Source: Gemmatimonadota bacterium (GTDB lineage Bacteria > Gemmatimonadota > Gemmatimonadetes > Gemmatimonadales > GWC2-71-9). Taken from it: a stretch of DNA of 15,898 nucleotides. The notes beneath the pieces are model-generated. The model ran no database searches and had not been told where the DNA came from. It saw only the letters and a list, made by a program, of their open reading frames with translations. Position 1 is the stretch's first letter, and each line of letters begins with the position of its first letter. The DNA is taken from assembly GCA_029859185.1 (NCBI GenBank), contig JAOUDR010000012.1, positions 1-15,898 on the forward strand, in the 5' to 3' direction. Below, in pieces: positions 1 through 6,959 of this stretch. Made by a program: the position numbers and the translations under genes.

Positions 1-573
1 GGCGAATCGGGGCCGATCGTCCGATCACTCGTCTGGCGGGCAGCGGCGCCAGGCACCACCGGCATCGAGACGGAAGTGATCCTGGTGGACGGCCTCCCGC
101 GCATCGAGATCATCGCCCGCCTGGACAAGCGGCTCGTCTACGATCCGGAGGCGGTGTTGTATCGGTTCGCGTTCGCCGGCGACCCGGCATCCGTGCGGAT
201 CAGTGTACCCGGGGGCGCGGCCACGCTCGAGGAGGAGCAGCTGCCGGGTGCCAATCGCAACTACTTCAGTGCACGAAGCTGGATCCAGCTGCGGGATGGG
301 TCGAGCGCGACAGCGCACACGGTCACGCTCGTCATGCTCGACGTTCCGGTGCTGCAGATTGGTGCCCTTGGCTCCGATCCGATCGTCACCGGGTGGCGGA
401 CGCAGGTGCAGCCTTCGGGAACCGTCTGGTCGTACGTGATGAACAACTATTGGGAGACGAACTACCGGGCCGGCCAGCAGGGCCGGGTGGCGTTCCGGTA
501 CGTGGTGGCGCCCGACGCGGATCCGGAGACGGCGGCGCGTGCGCTCACGCGGCCGCTGATCGTCGTGCCCTGA
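1..573 (+). CDS. C-terminal part of a probable glycoside hydrolase family 38 (alpha-mannosidase-type) protein, 5' truncated
   Basis: The reading frame is open from base 1 to a TGA at 571-573, so only the last 190 residues are present and the true start lies upstream. A GTG at 76 is in frame but lies inside conserved sequence. What is seen is a beta-rich domain with a run reading VMNNYWETNYRAGQQG near the C-terminus, preceded by a DQLPG-like EEQLPGANRNYF stretch and a LVMLDVPVLQIGAL stretch. These resemble the C-terminal beta-sandwich region of GH38 alpha-mannosidases, where a SYVMNNYWHTNY-like motif recurs. Family members remove mannose or related sugars from glycans. The catalytic domain is outside the window, so substrate and activity cannot be judged. 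The gene ends in a long hairpin spanning the stop codon. The family call rests on remembered motif similarity. Confidence 0.72.
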   Translation, partial: GESGPIVRSLVWRAAAPGTTGIETEVILVDGLPRIEIIARLDKRLVYDPEAVLYRFAFAGDPASVRISVPGGAATLEEEQLPGANRNYFSARSWIQLRDGSSATAHTVTLVMLDVPVLQIGALGSDPIVTGWRTQVQPSGTVWSYVMNNYWETNYRAGQQGRVAFRYVVAPDADPETAARALTRPLIVVP

Positions 574-598
574 CCGCGGTGCCGCGGTCGGCACGACG
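561..598 (+). terminator. Long hairpin across the stop codon of the GH38-like gene; candidate terminator
   Basis: CGTCGTGCC (561-569) is perfectly complementary to GGCACGACG (590-598). Inside it, GACCGCGG (572-579) pairs with CCGCGGTC (582-589), leaving a CT bulge at 570-571 and a tiny loop. The stem totals about 16 base pairs, nearly all G-C, and contains the TGA stop at 571-573. No T-run follows, so this would be an atypical terminator or a 3'-end stabilising structure. Confidence 0.6.
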
Positions 599-732
599 CC
601 GGTGCTACGACCGGCCGCAAGGTGCGCACCGTCACCGTGGCCCGCCATCCCGTCATTCGGTGAACCCGATCGGCGCAAGCGCCGTCTCCGACCCGAAGCC
701 CGTCTGCAGGACCCATCGCGAGTAGCCGGTGT

Positions 733-776
733 GTGCTGGCGCACGAGAGGCCCCCTGCCAGCGTGCGCCAGCGCAC
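733..776. repeat. Pair of small palindromes sharing a GCGCACGA core
   Basis: GCTGGCGCAC (735-744) is the exact reverse complement of GTGCGCCAGC (763-772), with 18 nt between. The second copy, GTGCGCCAGCGCAC (763-776), is itself a palindrome with 6-bp arms around CA. The first, GTGCTGGCGCAC (733-744), is a palindrome with 4-bp arms. Both copies continue as GCGCACGA. This could be a double operator or one hairpin; no binding protein can be named. Confidence 0.4.
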
Positions 777-913
777 GAATGCACGGCGGTGGTCGGCACG
801 ATCCCTACACGCACCGCGCGCGCACCCCCACACCGGTCGGTCCCATGTCGTACGCCACGTGGTCCCCCCCCACGGATAGGACCAGTGTTGGCGCGCTGCC
901 ACCTTGGGATCGT

Positions 914-952
914 CCATCGGCCCCCGATGGAACCGGCCGCACGCGGGTGCGG
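914..952 (+). promoter_or_regulatory. Two tandem hairpins in the leader of the small exported protein
   Basis: CCATCGG (914-920) pairs perfectly with CCGATGG (924-930) across a 3-nt CCC loop. Seven bases later CCGCAC (937-942) pairs with GTGCGG (947-952) across a GCGG loop. The second hairpin ends 6 nt before the Shine-Dalgarno GGGAG (959-963) of the gene starting at 970, so it could affect ribosome access. This is read from sequence only, with no folding energies computed. Confidence 0.45.
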
Positions 953-969
953 AGACGTGGGAGATCAGC

Positions 970-1452
970 ATGTGGTTCGCGAGTCTGAGCAGACGGGTGA
1001 GTGGCGCCACGGTGGTCGGCGCGATGGTGTGCTCGACTCCCCTGCCTGCACAGCCGGCGTCGGCCACCATGGAGGTGATGGCCGTGGTGACCGATATCGG
1101 AACCTTGGACCGCATGCCGTTCGATCCGTTTGAAAGCACCGCCTCCACAGCGACTGGAGGGCTGCTCCCCTCGACATCGGCGTTCTCGATCGCCGCCCCG
1201 CTCCACTCCACGATTGCGGTCTCCGGACGGCTGTCAGGCCTGTCCCGAGTCAACGCGAGCCCCGTCACGATGCAGGTCTGCCGGCCATCTGGCGCGGTCG
1301 GGCGTTGTCGTTCGGTGGCCGTCGCAGGGACTGACGCGACCCTCGCGGTGGTTGCGGACGGCGAGCGGCTGCTGGCCCGGTTCCCCCAGCGGGCTGAGGC
1401 CGCCAGCGGCGTGACGGGCGCGACGATCACCTTGGCGTATACCGCCAACTGA
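970..1452 (+). CDS. Small exported protein of unknown function (160 aa)
   Basis: I do not recognise this protein firmly. ATG 970 is chosen because GGGAG (959-963) sits 6 nt upstream. It also gives a clean export signal: MWFASLSRR, then a hydrophobic run, then a small-residue region ending near PAQPASA (cleavage around residue 34). An upstream in-frame ATG at 904 would bury the signal. The mature part is rich in Ser, Thr, Ala and Val with alternating hydrophobic residues, suggesting a beta-sandwich. Two cysteines close together (VCRPSGAVGRC) could form a disulfide. The C-terminus, GVTGATITLAYTAN, recalls DUF4402 or spore-coat-U-like pilin-type domains that end in a beta strand, but the match is weak. 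It stands alone between gaps of about 400 and 360 nt and is probably monocistronic. Product and role are unknown; periplasmic or surface location is inferred. Confidence 0.6.
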   Translation: MWFASLSRRVSGATVVGAMVCSTPLPAQPASATMEVMAVVTDIGTLDRMPFDPFESTASTATGGLLPSTSAFSIAAPLHSTIAVSGRLSGLSRVNASPVTMQVCRPSGAVGRCRSVAVAGTDATLAVVADGERLLARFPQRAEAASGVTGATITLAYTAN

Positions 1453-1524
1453 CACGGCACTCCGGACACGGCCATCGTCCCCCGCCACGGGTGTGGACCG
1501 GACGATCACCCCGCCCGAGGTGAT
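1432..1524 (+). terminator. Two weak hairpins at the end of the small exported protein gene
   Basis: TTGGCG (1432-1437) pairs with CGCCAA (1443-1448) right before the TGA at 1450-1452. ATCACC (1505-1510) pairs with GGTGAT (1519-1524) across 8 nt. Neither is followed by a T-run, so termination is only a possibility. Confidence 0.3.
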
Positions 1525-1811
1525 TGACGACGGCCCCATCTTGCGTCCCCTCGCGGTCGCCGAGCCGTTGATGTAGTCCTCCGCCCGACAGGCGCGGTCG
1601 CCGATTCCCACACGCCAAGGCCCAGTGGGCCGACATTCCTCTCCCTCGGCGCGCCTTATCCTGGTACCGGTGCGCGCCAGAGCCTCATGGGCATGTGCGG
1701 GGTTGAGGCGCCGCACGGGGGGTACGAGCGGGGAGAGGCGTCGCCGATGGCGGGACACGTGTGGTACCTGGCAAGGGGCCGCCCACAGGGGTGGCTCGGA
1801 GCGAGACGCGG
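1453..1811. promoter_or_regulatory. 359-nt intergenic region upstream of the membrane sensor kinase
   Basis: No gene is supported here. The clearest element is an inverted repeat, GGCGCGC (1648-1654) with GCGCGCC (1672-1678). Its 17-nt loop holds TTATCC and a GGTACC palindrome. GGTAC (1721-1725) and GTACC (1764-1768) form another distant pair. The promoter for the kinase at 1812 is presumably here, but I cannot place its hexamers. Confidence 0.4.
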
Positions 1812-4800
1812 ATGAGTCTGCGCCGGCGGCTGCTGCTCGGGGTGGGCCTCACCGTGGTGGCCGTGTTGGCGGTCGGGATCACTGCGATCATCGAGCGCCG
1901 TTCGGAAGCTCGCGGGGCCGGGGCGCACGCGCTCACCCTCGACATGATACGCTGCGGCAGTCACGTCCAGCACGCGGCGGAGGCGTTTGCTCTGATCCCC
2001 GCGCCGGCGCTCCTTGATTCGCTCGAGGACCGGGTGGGGGAACTGCGCCAGGTCGTGGACGCCCTGTCCAATGAAGCGCAGCTCGAGCTGACACTCATGG
2101 CACGGATCGCGGGCCAGGTGGACAAGGTTGAGCGCCTTGTCCGGGCGGCGCGGGACCTTGGCGGGCTGATCGGCGCCCCGACCGACGTCGAGGACACCGT
2201 CGCGGCGCAACAACGTGCGCTCGTGGGACAGATCGTCGCCGAGTCTCCATTGATCGTGGCTGATGCCCTCGAGTTGAACGAGCGGACCCACGAGATGATG
2301 GAGCGGACCTCGCGCGACCTCAGCAACGCCGTCTTCCTGTCGCTGGCCCTCCTGATCCTCGTCGTGCTGCGCACCTCCTGGTGGCTCGTCCGCCGCTTGG
2401 GGCACCGCCTGGAGTCCCTGCATCTCGGAGCCCTGGAGCTTGCGGGAGGAAACCTGGGGCACCGCGTTCCGGAATCGGGTACGGACGAACTGGGCGGTCT
2501 GGAGGCCGCGTTCAACCGGATGGCGCGCGAGCTGGAAGGCGCCATTACGTACGCTCGGCACAAGGTGGAGGAGCGGATTGCTGCACACGCCGTCTTGGAA
2601 CGTCAGCTGCGGCAGCAGGCCGCCGTTGTCGAACTCGGTACGTTGGCGCTCTCGGACACGGCGCTCATGGACCTCGAGCGCGAGGCGGCGCGGATGGTGG
2701 CGGAGGGACTCGAGGTCGAACTCGTCCAGGTGCTGAAGTGTGAACCGGGAGGGACCCGACTGCGGCTCGTGGCCGGGGTTGGGTGGGAGGCGGGGCTCGT
2801 AGGCACCGCGTACGTGGAGGGGAACGGGGCATCCCAGGCGGGCTACACGCTCAGGCAGGGTGCACCCGTCGTGGTCGATGACTTCGAGAGGGAGTCGCGC
2901 TTTCGGGCACCGCCGTTGCTCACGACCCACGACGTGCGCAGTGGCATCAGCGTCGTCATCGGGGATGCGGACCGACCGTATGGTGTGCTCGGGGCGCACA
3001 GTCGCACCGTGCGCCCGTTCAGCGCTGACGATGTGGGATTCGTCCAATCCGTCGCGAACCTGCTGGCGCAGAGCTTGGCCGCGCACGCGGCCCAGGACGC
3101 CGTGCGCGAATCGGAGCGACGCTACCAAGACCTCTATGACCACGCACCGTCCATGTACTGGTCGGTTGAACTGGCGACCGGACGCATCCTCGTGTGCAAC
3201 GAGACGGCCGTCCGGACGCTCGGGTATCGCCGCGAGGAGTTGGTGGGCCGATCCGTGTTCGAGGTGTATGCACCCGAAAGCCACGCGGCGGTACGAGCGG
3301 GGATGCGGACCCTCCAAGAGGTCGGCGAGGTCGTGGACAGCGAACTGCTCGTGCGGCGACGCGACGGGACGACCATCGAGGTGAGCCTCCAGGCGACGGC
3401 CGTGCGCCACCCGGAGGGGACCATCATTGCCTCGCGCTCGATCTTGCGGGACATCACGGCACGGAAGCAGGTGGAGCGAGCGCTCCAACATTCGCTCGAC
3501 CGCCTCGCCGCGGCGGAGCGCGTGGCGGTGATGGGCAACTGGCGCTTCGACGCCGAGACGGCGCGTGTCACGTGGTCGGTGGGACACTGTCGACTGTACG
3601 GGCTCGAGCCACACGAGTTCGACGGAACGTACGAGGCCTACCTTGGCATGGTGCACCCGAACGATCGGGCGGCCGTCGAAGCGGACCTCGACCGGTTCGC
3701 GCGGGAGAAGCGGGGCGGGGCACGGGAATACCGGATCCTCCGTGCCGATGGAGAAGTGCGGTACGTCCAGGCCACGGCGGAAGTGGTCGTGGACGCGAGC
3801 GGTCGGGTCACCGCGATGTTCGGGATCTCGACGGACGTTTCGGAGCGGCGCAAGCTCGAAGCGCAGCTCCGCCACGTGGTCGAGCACAGCACGAACGTGT
3901 TCTACAGCCACACGGCCGACCGCACGGTCACCTACGTGAGCCCGCAGGTCCGGGACGTGCTCGACTGCGAGCCGGAGGATGCCCCACGACGGTGGACGGC
4001 GTTCCTCACCGATCACCCCGAGAACCAGGCGGGCATTGACGCCACCGAGCGCGCGTTGGCGACGGGCGAGCGCCAGCCGCCCTACGAGCTGCAGTTGCGG
4101 ACCGCGCGGGGCCGCCTCATCTGGGTGGAGGTGCGCGAGGCGCCGCTGGTGCAGGATGACGGTACCGTGGCGATGGTGGGCGCGCTCACGGACATTACCG
4201 AGCGGCGCCGAATCGCGGATGCGCTGCGCAAGGAGCAGGAGGTGCTCGAGCGCATCGTCAACAACGTCCCGGTGATGCTCGGCGTGTTCGACTCGGCGGG
4301 GCGGGTCCAGTTCGTGAACGGCGCATGGGAACGCATTCTGGGATGGAGCCTCCAGGAGTGCCGGGCGCATCCGAACCTGATGGCGGAGTTCTATCCCGAC
4401 CCGGAGGAGCATGCCCGCGTCCTGCGATGCATCAGGGAGGCGTCGGGGGAGTGGGATGATTTTCGTACGGTCCTGCGTGATGGACGGGTGCTGGACACCA
4501 TGTGGGCCAACGTGCGCCTGTCGAACGGGAGCATGATCGGGATCGGGCAGGATATCACGGAGCGGAAGGCCGCGGAGCGGGCGCTGGCCGAGAGTGAGGA
4601 GCGGCTGCGGCTCGCGGTGACCGCCGCCAATCAGGGGCTGTTCGACTCCAACGTCCGGACCGGCACATCCGTGGTGAGTGCGGAATACTGCCGCATGCTC
4701 GGCTTCGAGCCCGACGAGTTGGAGGTGACGCACGCCTCCTGGCTCGAGCAGATTCACCCGGACGATCGCACCGCGGTGGCGCAGCGGTATGCCGACTACA

Positions 4801-5705
4801 TCGCTGGTCGACGCCCCGATTACGGTGCGGAGTTCCGGCTCCGCACCAAGGACGGTGGGTGGAAGTGGGTGCTTGCCGTTGGGAAAGCGGTCGAGTGGGA
4901 CGAAACCGGGCGGCCGACGCGCCTGCTCGGTACCCACACGGACATCACGGAGCGGAAGCGCGCCGAGGCGGAGGTCTATGCGTCGCGCGAGCGCATCCGC
5001 CAGATGGCCTTCGCGCAGGAACAGACGCGGGAAGCCGAGCGGGCGCGTATGGCTCGCGAGCTGCACGACGAGATGGGTCAGGATCTCACGGGCCTGAAGA
5101 TGGACCTGAGCTGGCTGCGAACGCGCCTCCCCCGCGACGACGATGACGCCCGGGACCGGACGAACGAGTCGCTACGGCTCGTCGACACGATGGTGGACTT
5201 CGTCCGGCGCATGTCGGGTGAGCTCCGCCCGGGGGTGCTCGATGATCTCGGGCTCGCGGCCGCCATCCGATGGCAGGTGCGTGAGCTGGGGCGGCGCGCG
5301 GGCCTGCCAGTTGAGCTCATCGGACTGGACAGCATCCCGGAAATCGAGCCGGGTCGGGGCCTTGCGGTCTTCCGGATCATTCAGGAGGCCCTGACCAACG
5401 TCGCGCGGCATGCGGAGGCGACCCGAGTCGAGATCGTGGCGGCGGTCGACGGGGACTGGCTCCGGCTCGAGGTGCGCGACGACGGGCGCGGCCTTCCGGA
5501 GGATCGGCCGAGCGATCGGACGCCACTCGGGATTCTCGGGATGCAGGAACGGGCCGCCGCATGGGGAGGAACCGTGACCGTCGGAGCGCAGCGCCCGCAG
5601 GGGACGGTCGTGAGTCTGGCGATGCCGTGCGCCGGGGGGTGGGACCCGGCAGGGGTGATCGAAGACCAGGCTGCGGTCGGGGGGCCGAGCGCGAGTTCTC
5701 TCTGA
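1812..5705 (+). CDS. Membrane-bound multi-PAS sensor histidine kinase (HAMP-GAF-PASx5-HisKA_3-HATPase)
   Basis: This 1297-residue NarX/LiaS-class kinase should sense a signal and phosphorylate a NarL-type regulator. ATG 1812 has GGAG at 1798-1801 and places the first TM segment (about 9-31) at the N-terminus; GTG 1761 would add 17 charged residues. A helical, probably periplasmic region (about 33-168) is followed by TM2 (about 173-191) and HAMP (about 190-245). Next come GAF (about 270-425) and five PAS domains at about 436-550, 563-676, 686-795, 813-915 and 932-1045, most closing with an ITERK/SERRK-type linker. The dimerisation and phosphoacceptor motif ELHDEMGQDL puts the histidine at 1085. 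The N-box has N1196 (IIQEALTN) and the G-box is DDGRG (1223-1227). All kinase motifs look intact. The likely partner is the response regulator starting at 5987. Ligands are unknown; GAF and several PAS domains suggest cytoplasmic cues as well as an external one. Confidence 0.93.
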   Translation: MSLRRRLLLGVGLTVVAVLAVGITAIIERRSEARGAGAHALTLDMIRCGSHVQHAAEAFALIPAPALLDSLEDRVGELRQVVDALSNEAQLELTLMARIAGQVDKVERLVRAARDLGGLIGAPTDVEDTVAAQQRALVGQIVAESPLIVADALELNERTHEMMERTSRDLSNAVFLSLALLILVVLRTSWWLVRRLGHRLESLHLGALELAGGNLGHRVPESGTDELGGLEAAFNRMARELEGAITYARHKVEERIAAHAVLERQLRQQAAVVELGTLALSDTALMDLEREAARMVAEGLEVELVQVLKCEPGGTRLRLVAGVGWEAGLVGTAYVEGNGASQAGYTLRQGAPVVVDDFERESRFRAPPLLTTHDVRSGISVVIGDADRPYGVLGAHSRTVRPFSADDVGFVQSVANLLAQSLAAHAAQDAVRESERRYQDLYDHAPSMYWSVELATGRILVCNETAVRTLGYRREELVGRSVFEVYAPESHAAVRAGMRTLQEVGEVVDSELLVRRRDGTTIEVSLQATAVRHPEGTIIASRSILRDITARKQVERALQHSLDRLAAAERVAVMGNWRFDAETARVTWSVGHCRLYGLEPHEFDGTYEAYLGMVHPNDRAAVEADLDRFAREKRGGAREYRILRADGEVRYVQATAEVVVDASGRVTAMFGISTDVSERRKLEAQLRHVVEHSTNVFYSHTADRTVTYVSPQVRDVLDCEPEDAPRRWTAFLTDHPENQAGIDATERALATGERQPPYELQLRTARGRLIWVEVREAPLVQDDGTVAMVGALTDITERRRIADALRKEQEVLERIVNNVPVMLGVFDSAGRVQFVNGAWERILGWSLQECRAHPNLMAEFYPDPEEHARVLRCIREASGEWDDFRTVLRDGRVLDTMWANVRLSNGSMIGIGQDITERKAAERALAESEERLRLAVTAANQGLFDSNVRTGTSVVSAEYCRMLGFEPDELEVTHASWLEQIHPDDRTAVAQRYADYIAGRRPDYGAEFRLRTKDGGWKWVLAVGKAVEWDETGRPTRLLGTHTDITERKRAEAEVYASRERIRQMAFAQEQTREAERARMARELHDEMGQDLTGLKMDLSWLRTRLPRDDDDARDRTNESLRLVDTMVDFVRRMSGELRPGVLDDLGLAAAIRWQVRELGRRAGLPVELIGLDSIPEIEPGRGLAVFRIIQEALTNVARHAEATRVEIVAAVDGDWLRLEVRDDGRGLPEDRPSDRTPLGILGMQERAAAWGGTVTVGAQRPQGTVVSLAMPCAGGWDPAGVIEDQAAVGGPSASSL

Positions 5706-5834
5706 GGTCCGTCAGGGGGCCAGTCGGCGGTACGGCGCGGCGCCTCGATCCAGCGCGGCAGGCATGGTCCCGCCGGGAGGAGCGGAACGACCGGCCCGGG
5801 AACACGGTGTGGCGCAGCGCACCAGGGGGTCGCA

Positions 5835-5861
5835 GATTGCATGACAGGTCCTCGATTGCAT
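5835..5861. repeat. Direct repeat GATTGCAT, 19 nt start to start
   Basis: GATTGCAT occurs at 5835-5842 and again at 5854-5861 in the 281-nt gap between the kinase and its probable regulator. The spacing is close to two helical turns and the repeats are AT-richer than their surroundings, which would suit a dimeric or tandem operator. The same gap holds a bulged stem, 5918-5924 with 5930-5935, ahead of the regulator. The gap suggests the regulator has its own promoter. Confidence 0.35.
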
Positions 5862-5986
5862 CCGGGCGCCCAGCCAAGAGCCACCTGCGCGTGGGGTAGG
5901 CTCGGGGTGCAGTGCGGCAGGGCCCGCGCGGCCTGGTCAGCGATATCCGGCAGGTCTGTGATGCGTCACGCTGGAGCGGAGATGCC

Positions 5987-6619
5987 ATGATCCGAGTGCT
6001 CATCGCGGATGATCATATGCTGGTACGTGACGGTATCCGGCGGATGCTCGAGAGCACCACGGACATCCGCGTGGTCGGCGAGGTCGAGACCGGAGACGGC
6101 GTGCTTCCCGCCGTGGCGGCCGAGCAGCCCGATGTCGTCCTGCTTGACGTGGCCATGCCGGGCAGGGGATTCCTCGAGACGCTCCGCGTGCTCCGGGAAC
6201 AGCACCCCACCGTCCACACGGTGGTGCTGAGCGGGCACGCGGAAGAAGAGTACGCGGAGCGGGCGCTCAAGGCGGGTGCTACGGGCTACGTCACCAAGGA
6301 GCGCTCCCCGGACGACCTCCAGGACGCCATCCGGCGCGCCTCGCGCGGGTTGCGGTACATCAGCGAGACCTTGGCCCAGCACCTCGCGGCCCATCTGACC
6401 GGAGACGCGGTGCTCCCCGATCACGAGCACCTCTCCGACCGGGAGTTCCAGGTCCTCCAGTCGCTGGGCCGGGGGCTCAGCGTCAAGGAAATCGGGGCCG
6501 CCCTCGAGCTGAGCCCCAAGACCGTCAGCACCTACCGGGAGCGGATTCTCGAGAAGCTCCGCCTCAAGACAACCGCCGACCTCATCCGCTACGCGGTCCA
6601 GCACGGTATTGCCGAGTAG
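5987..6619 (+). CDS. NarL/FixJ-family response regulator (REC + LuxR-type HTH)
   Basis: This 210-residue DNA-binding response regulator has a receiver domain (about 1-120) with the acidic pair D8/D9, phosphoacceptor D54 (VVLLDVAMPG), S82 and K104 (GYVTKE). A LuxR/GerE helix-turn-helix follows at about 148-207 (LSDREFQVL...SVKEIGAALELSPKTVSTYRERILEKL). All receiver residues needed for phosphorylation are present. ATG 5987 is preceded by GGAG at 5978-5981 and gives the usual start MIRVLIADDH; the open frame upstream to 5912 lacks support. HisKA_3 kinases such as the one ending at 5705 typically pair with NarL-type regulators, so it is most likely the cognate output. Phosphorylation would promote dimer binding to target promoters. 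The targets are not visible here. Confidence 0.95.
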   Translation: MIRVLIADDHMLVRDGIRRMLESTTDIRVVGEVETGDGVLPAVAAEQPDVVLLDVAMPGRGFLETLRVLREQHPTVHTVVLSGHAEEEYAERALKAGATGYVTKERSPDDLQDAIRRASRGLRYISETLAQHLAAHLTGDAVLPDHEHLSDREFQVLQSLGRGLSVKEIGAALELSPKTVSTYRERILEKLRLKTTADLIRYAVQHGIAE

Positions 6620-6630
6620 GGCCTCCGGGC

Positions 6631-6654
6631 CCCGGGTCTGCCAGTCAGACCGGG
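6631..6654 (+). terminator. Stem-loop just after the NarL-type regulator; candidate terminator
   Basis: GGTCTG (6635-6640) pairs perfectly with CAGACC (6646-6651) across the loop CCAGT. The stem can extend by about three G-C pairs after a one-base bulge. It begins 12 nt after the stop codon. No T-run follows, so intrinsic termination would be inefficient by the usual rule. Confidence 0.45.
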
Positions 6655-6959
6655 AAGTGCCGGCGATCGGCGCCCTATCATCACGTTGCTAAGTAACGGC
6701 TTACGGGCACACCACGCGCCAAGGCGTGGGACTGCGGTTTCGGCGGGCCACGACCCTGATGGGTCGGCAAATCGCGCACGGCGCCGCGGCCTATTGCGCA
6801 GCCCGTCCGAGGCCTCAGGGTGTGTCCGTCTCCCGCCGACACCTCCGTTCCCCACGTCGCACAGGGATTCCCGCTCGCCCCCGATGATGGGGCCACGGGT
6901 CACGCCCTAGGTTGGAGGTCCGAAGCGGACACCACGCCATGACCGGTACCGGTGACACA
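6655..6959 (+). promoter_or_regulatory. Structured leader region upstream of the hybrid-kinase/HD-GYP operon
   Basis: No gene is supported in this stretch. It contains an AT-richer island (about 6676-6704) with TATCAT at 6676-6681, CGTT/AACG arms (6684-6687, 6695-6698) and TAAG/CTTA arms (6690-6693, 6700-6703). Three hairpins follow: CCACGC/GCGTGG (6712-6717, 6724-6729); CGACCC/GGGTCG with a TGAT loop (6751-6756, 6761-6766); and GCCCC/GGGGC (6877-6881, 6889-6893). A strong GGAGGT at 6914-6919 has no start codon at usable spacing in any obvious gene. The operon promoter and possibly an RNA control element are likely here; neither can be proved by eye. Confidence 0.45.

Larger units (their letters stand above)
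574..969. promoter_or_regulatory. 396-nt intergenic region with several inverted repeats, upstream of the small exported protein
   Basis: I find no convincing gene here; the open frames crossing it have no recognisable domain and no good start. It holds the end of the stop-codon hairpin, an inverted and direct repeat pair at 733-776, a run of eight C at 864-871, and two adjacent hairpins at 914-930 and 937-952. I could not pick out a sigma-70-like -35/-10 pair with confidence. Confidence 0.5.

Noticed and set aside
1761..1811. Earlier GTG start for the membrane kinase
   Set aside because: It would place 17 polar residues before the first membrane helix; ATG 1812 has a ribosome site and a normal N-terminus.
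1656..5066. Very long open frame on the minus strand (1136 codons) opposite the membrane kinase
   Set aside because: It has no recognisable domain and is rich in Arg, His and Pro. It lies exactly opposite a gene with complete kinase motifs; such antisense frames are expected from third-position GC bias.
5856..5902. TTGCAT and TAGGCT as a -35/-10 promoter pair
   Set aside because: The spacing is about 35 nt, far from the usual 16-18.
6705..6766. Resemblance to a c-di-GMP-I (GEMM) riboswitch: GGGCACACC, hairpin, then GGGAC
   Set aside because: The conserved GACGCAAAGCC core is not present (sequence reads GGGACTGCGG) and the receptor side does not match. It is attractive given the c-di-GMP genes downstream, but not supportable without a covariance search.
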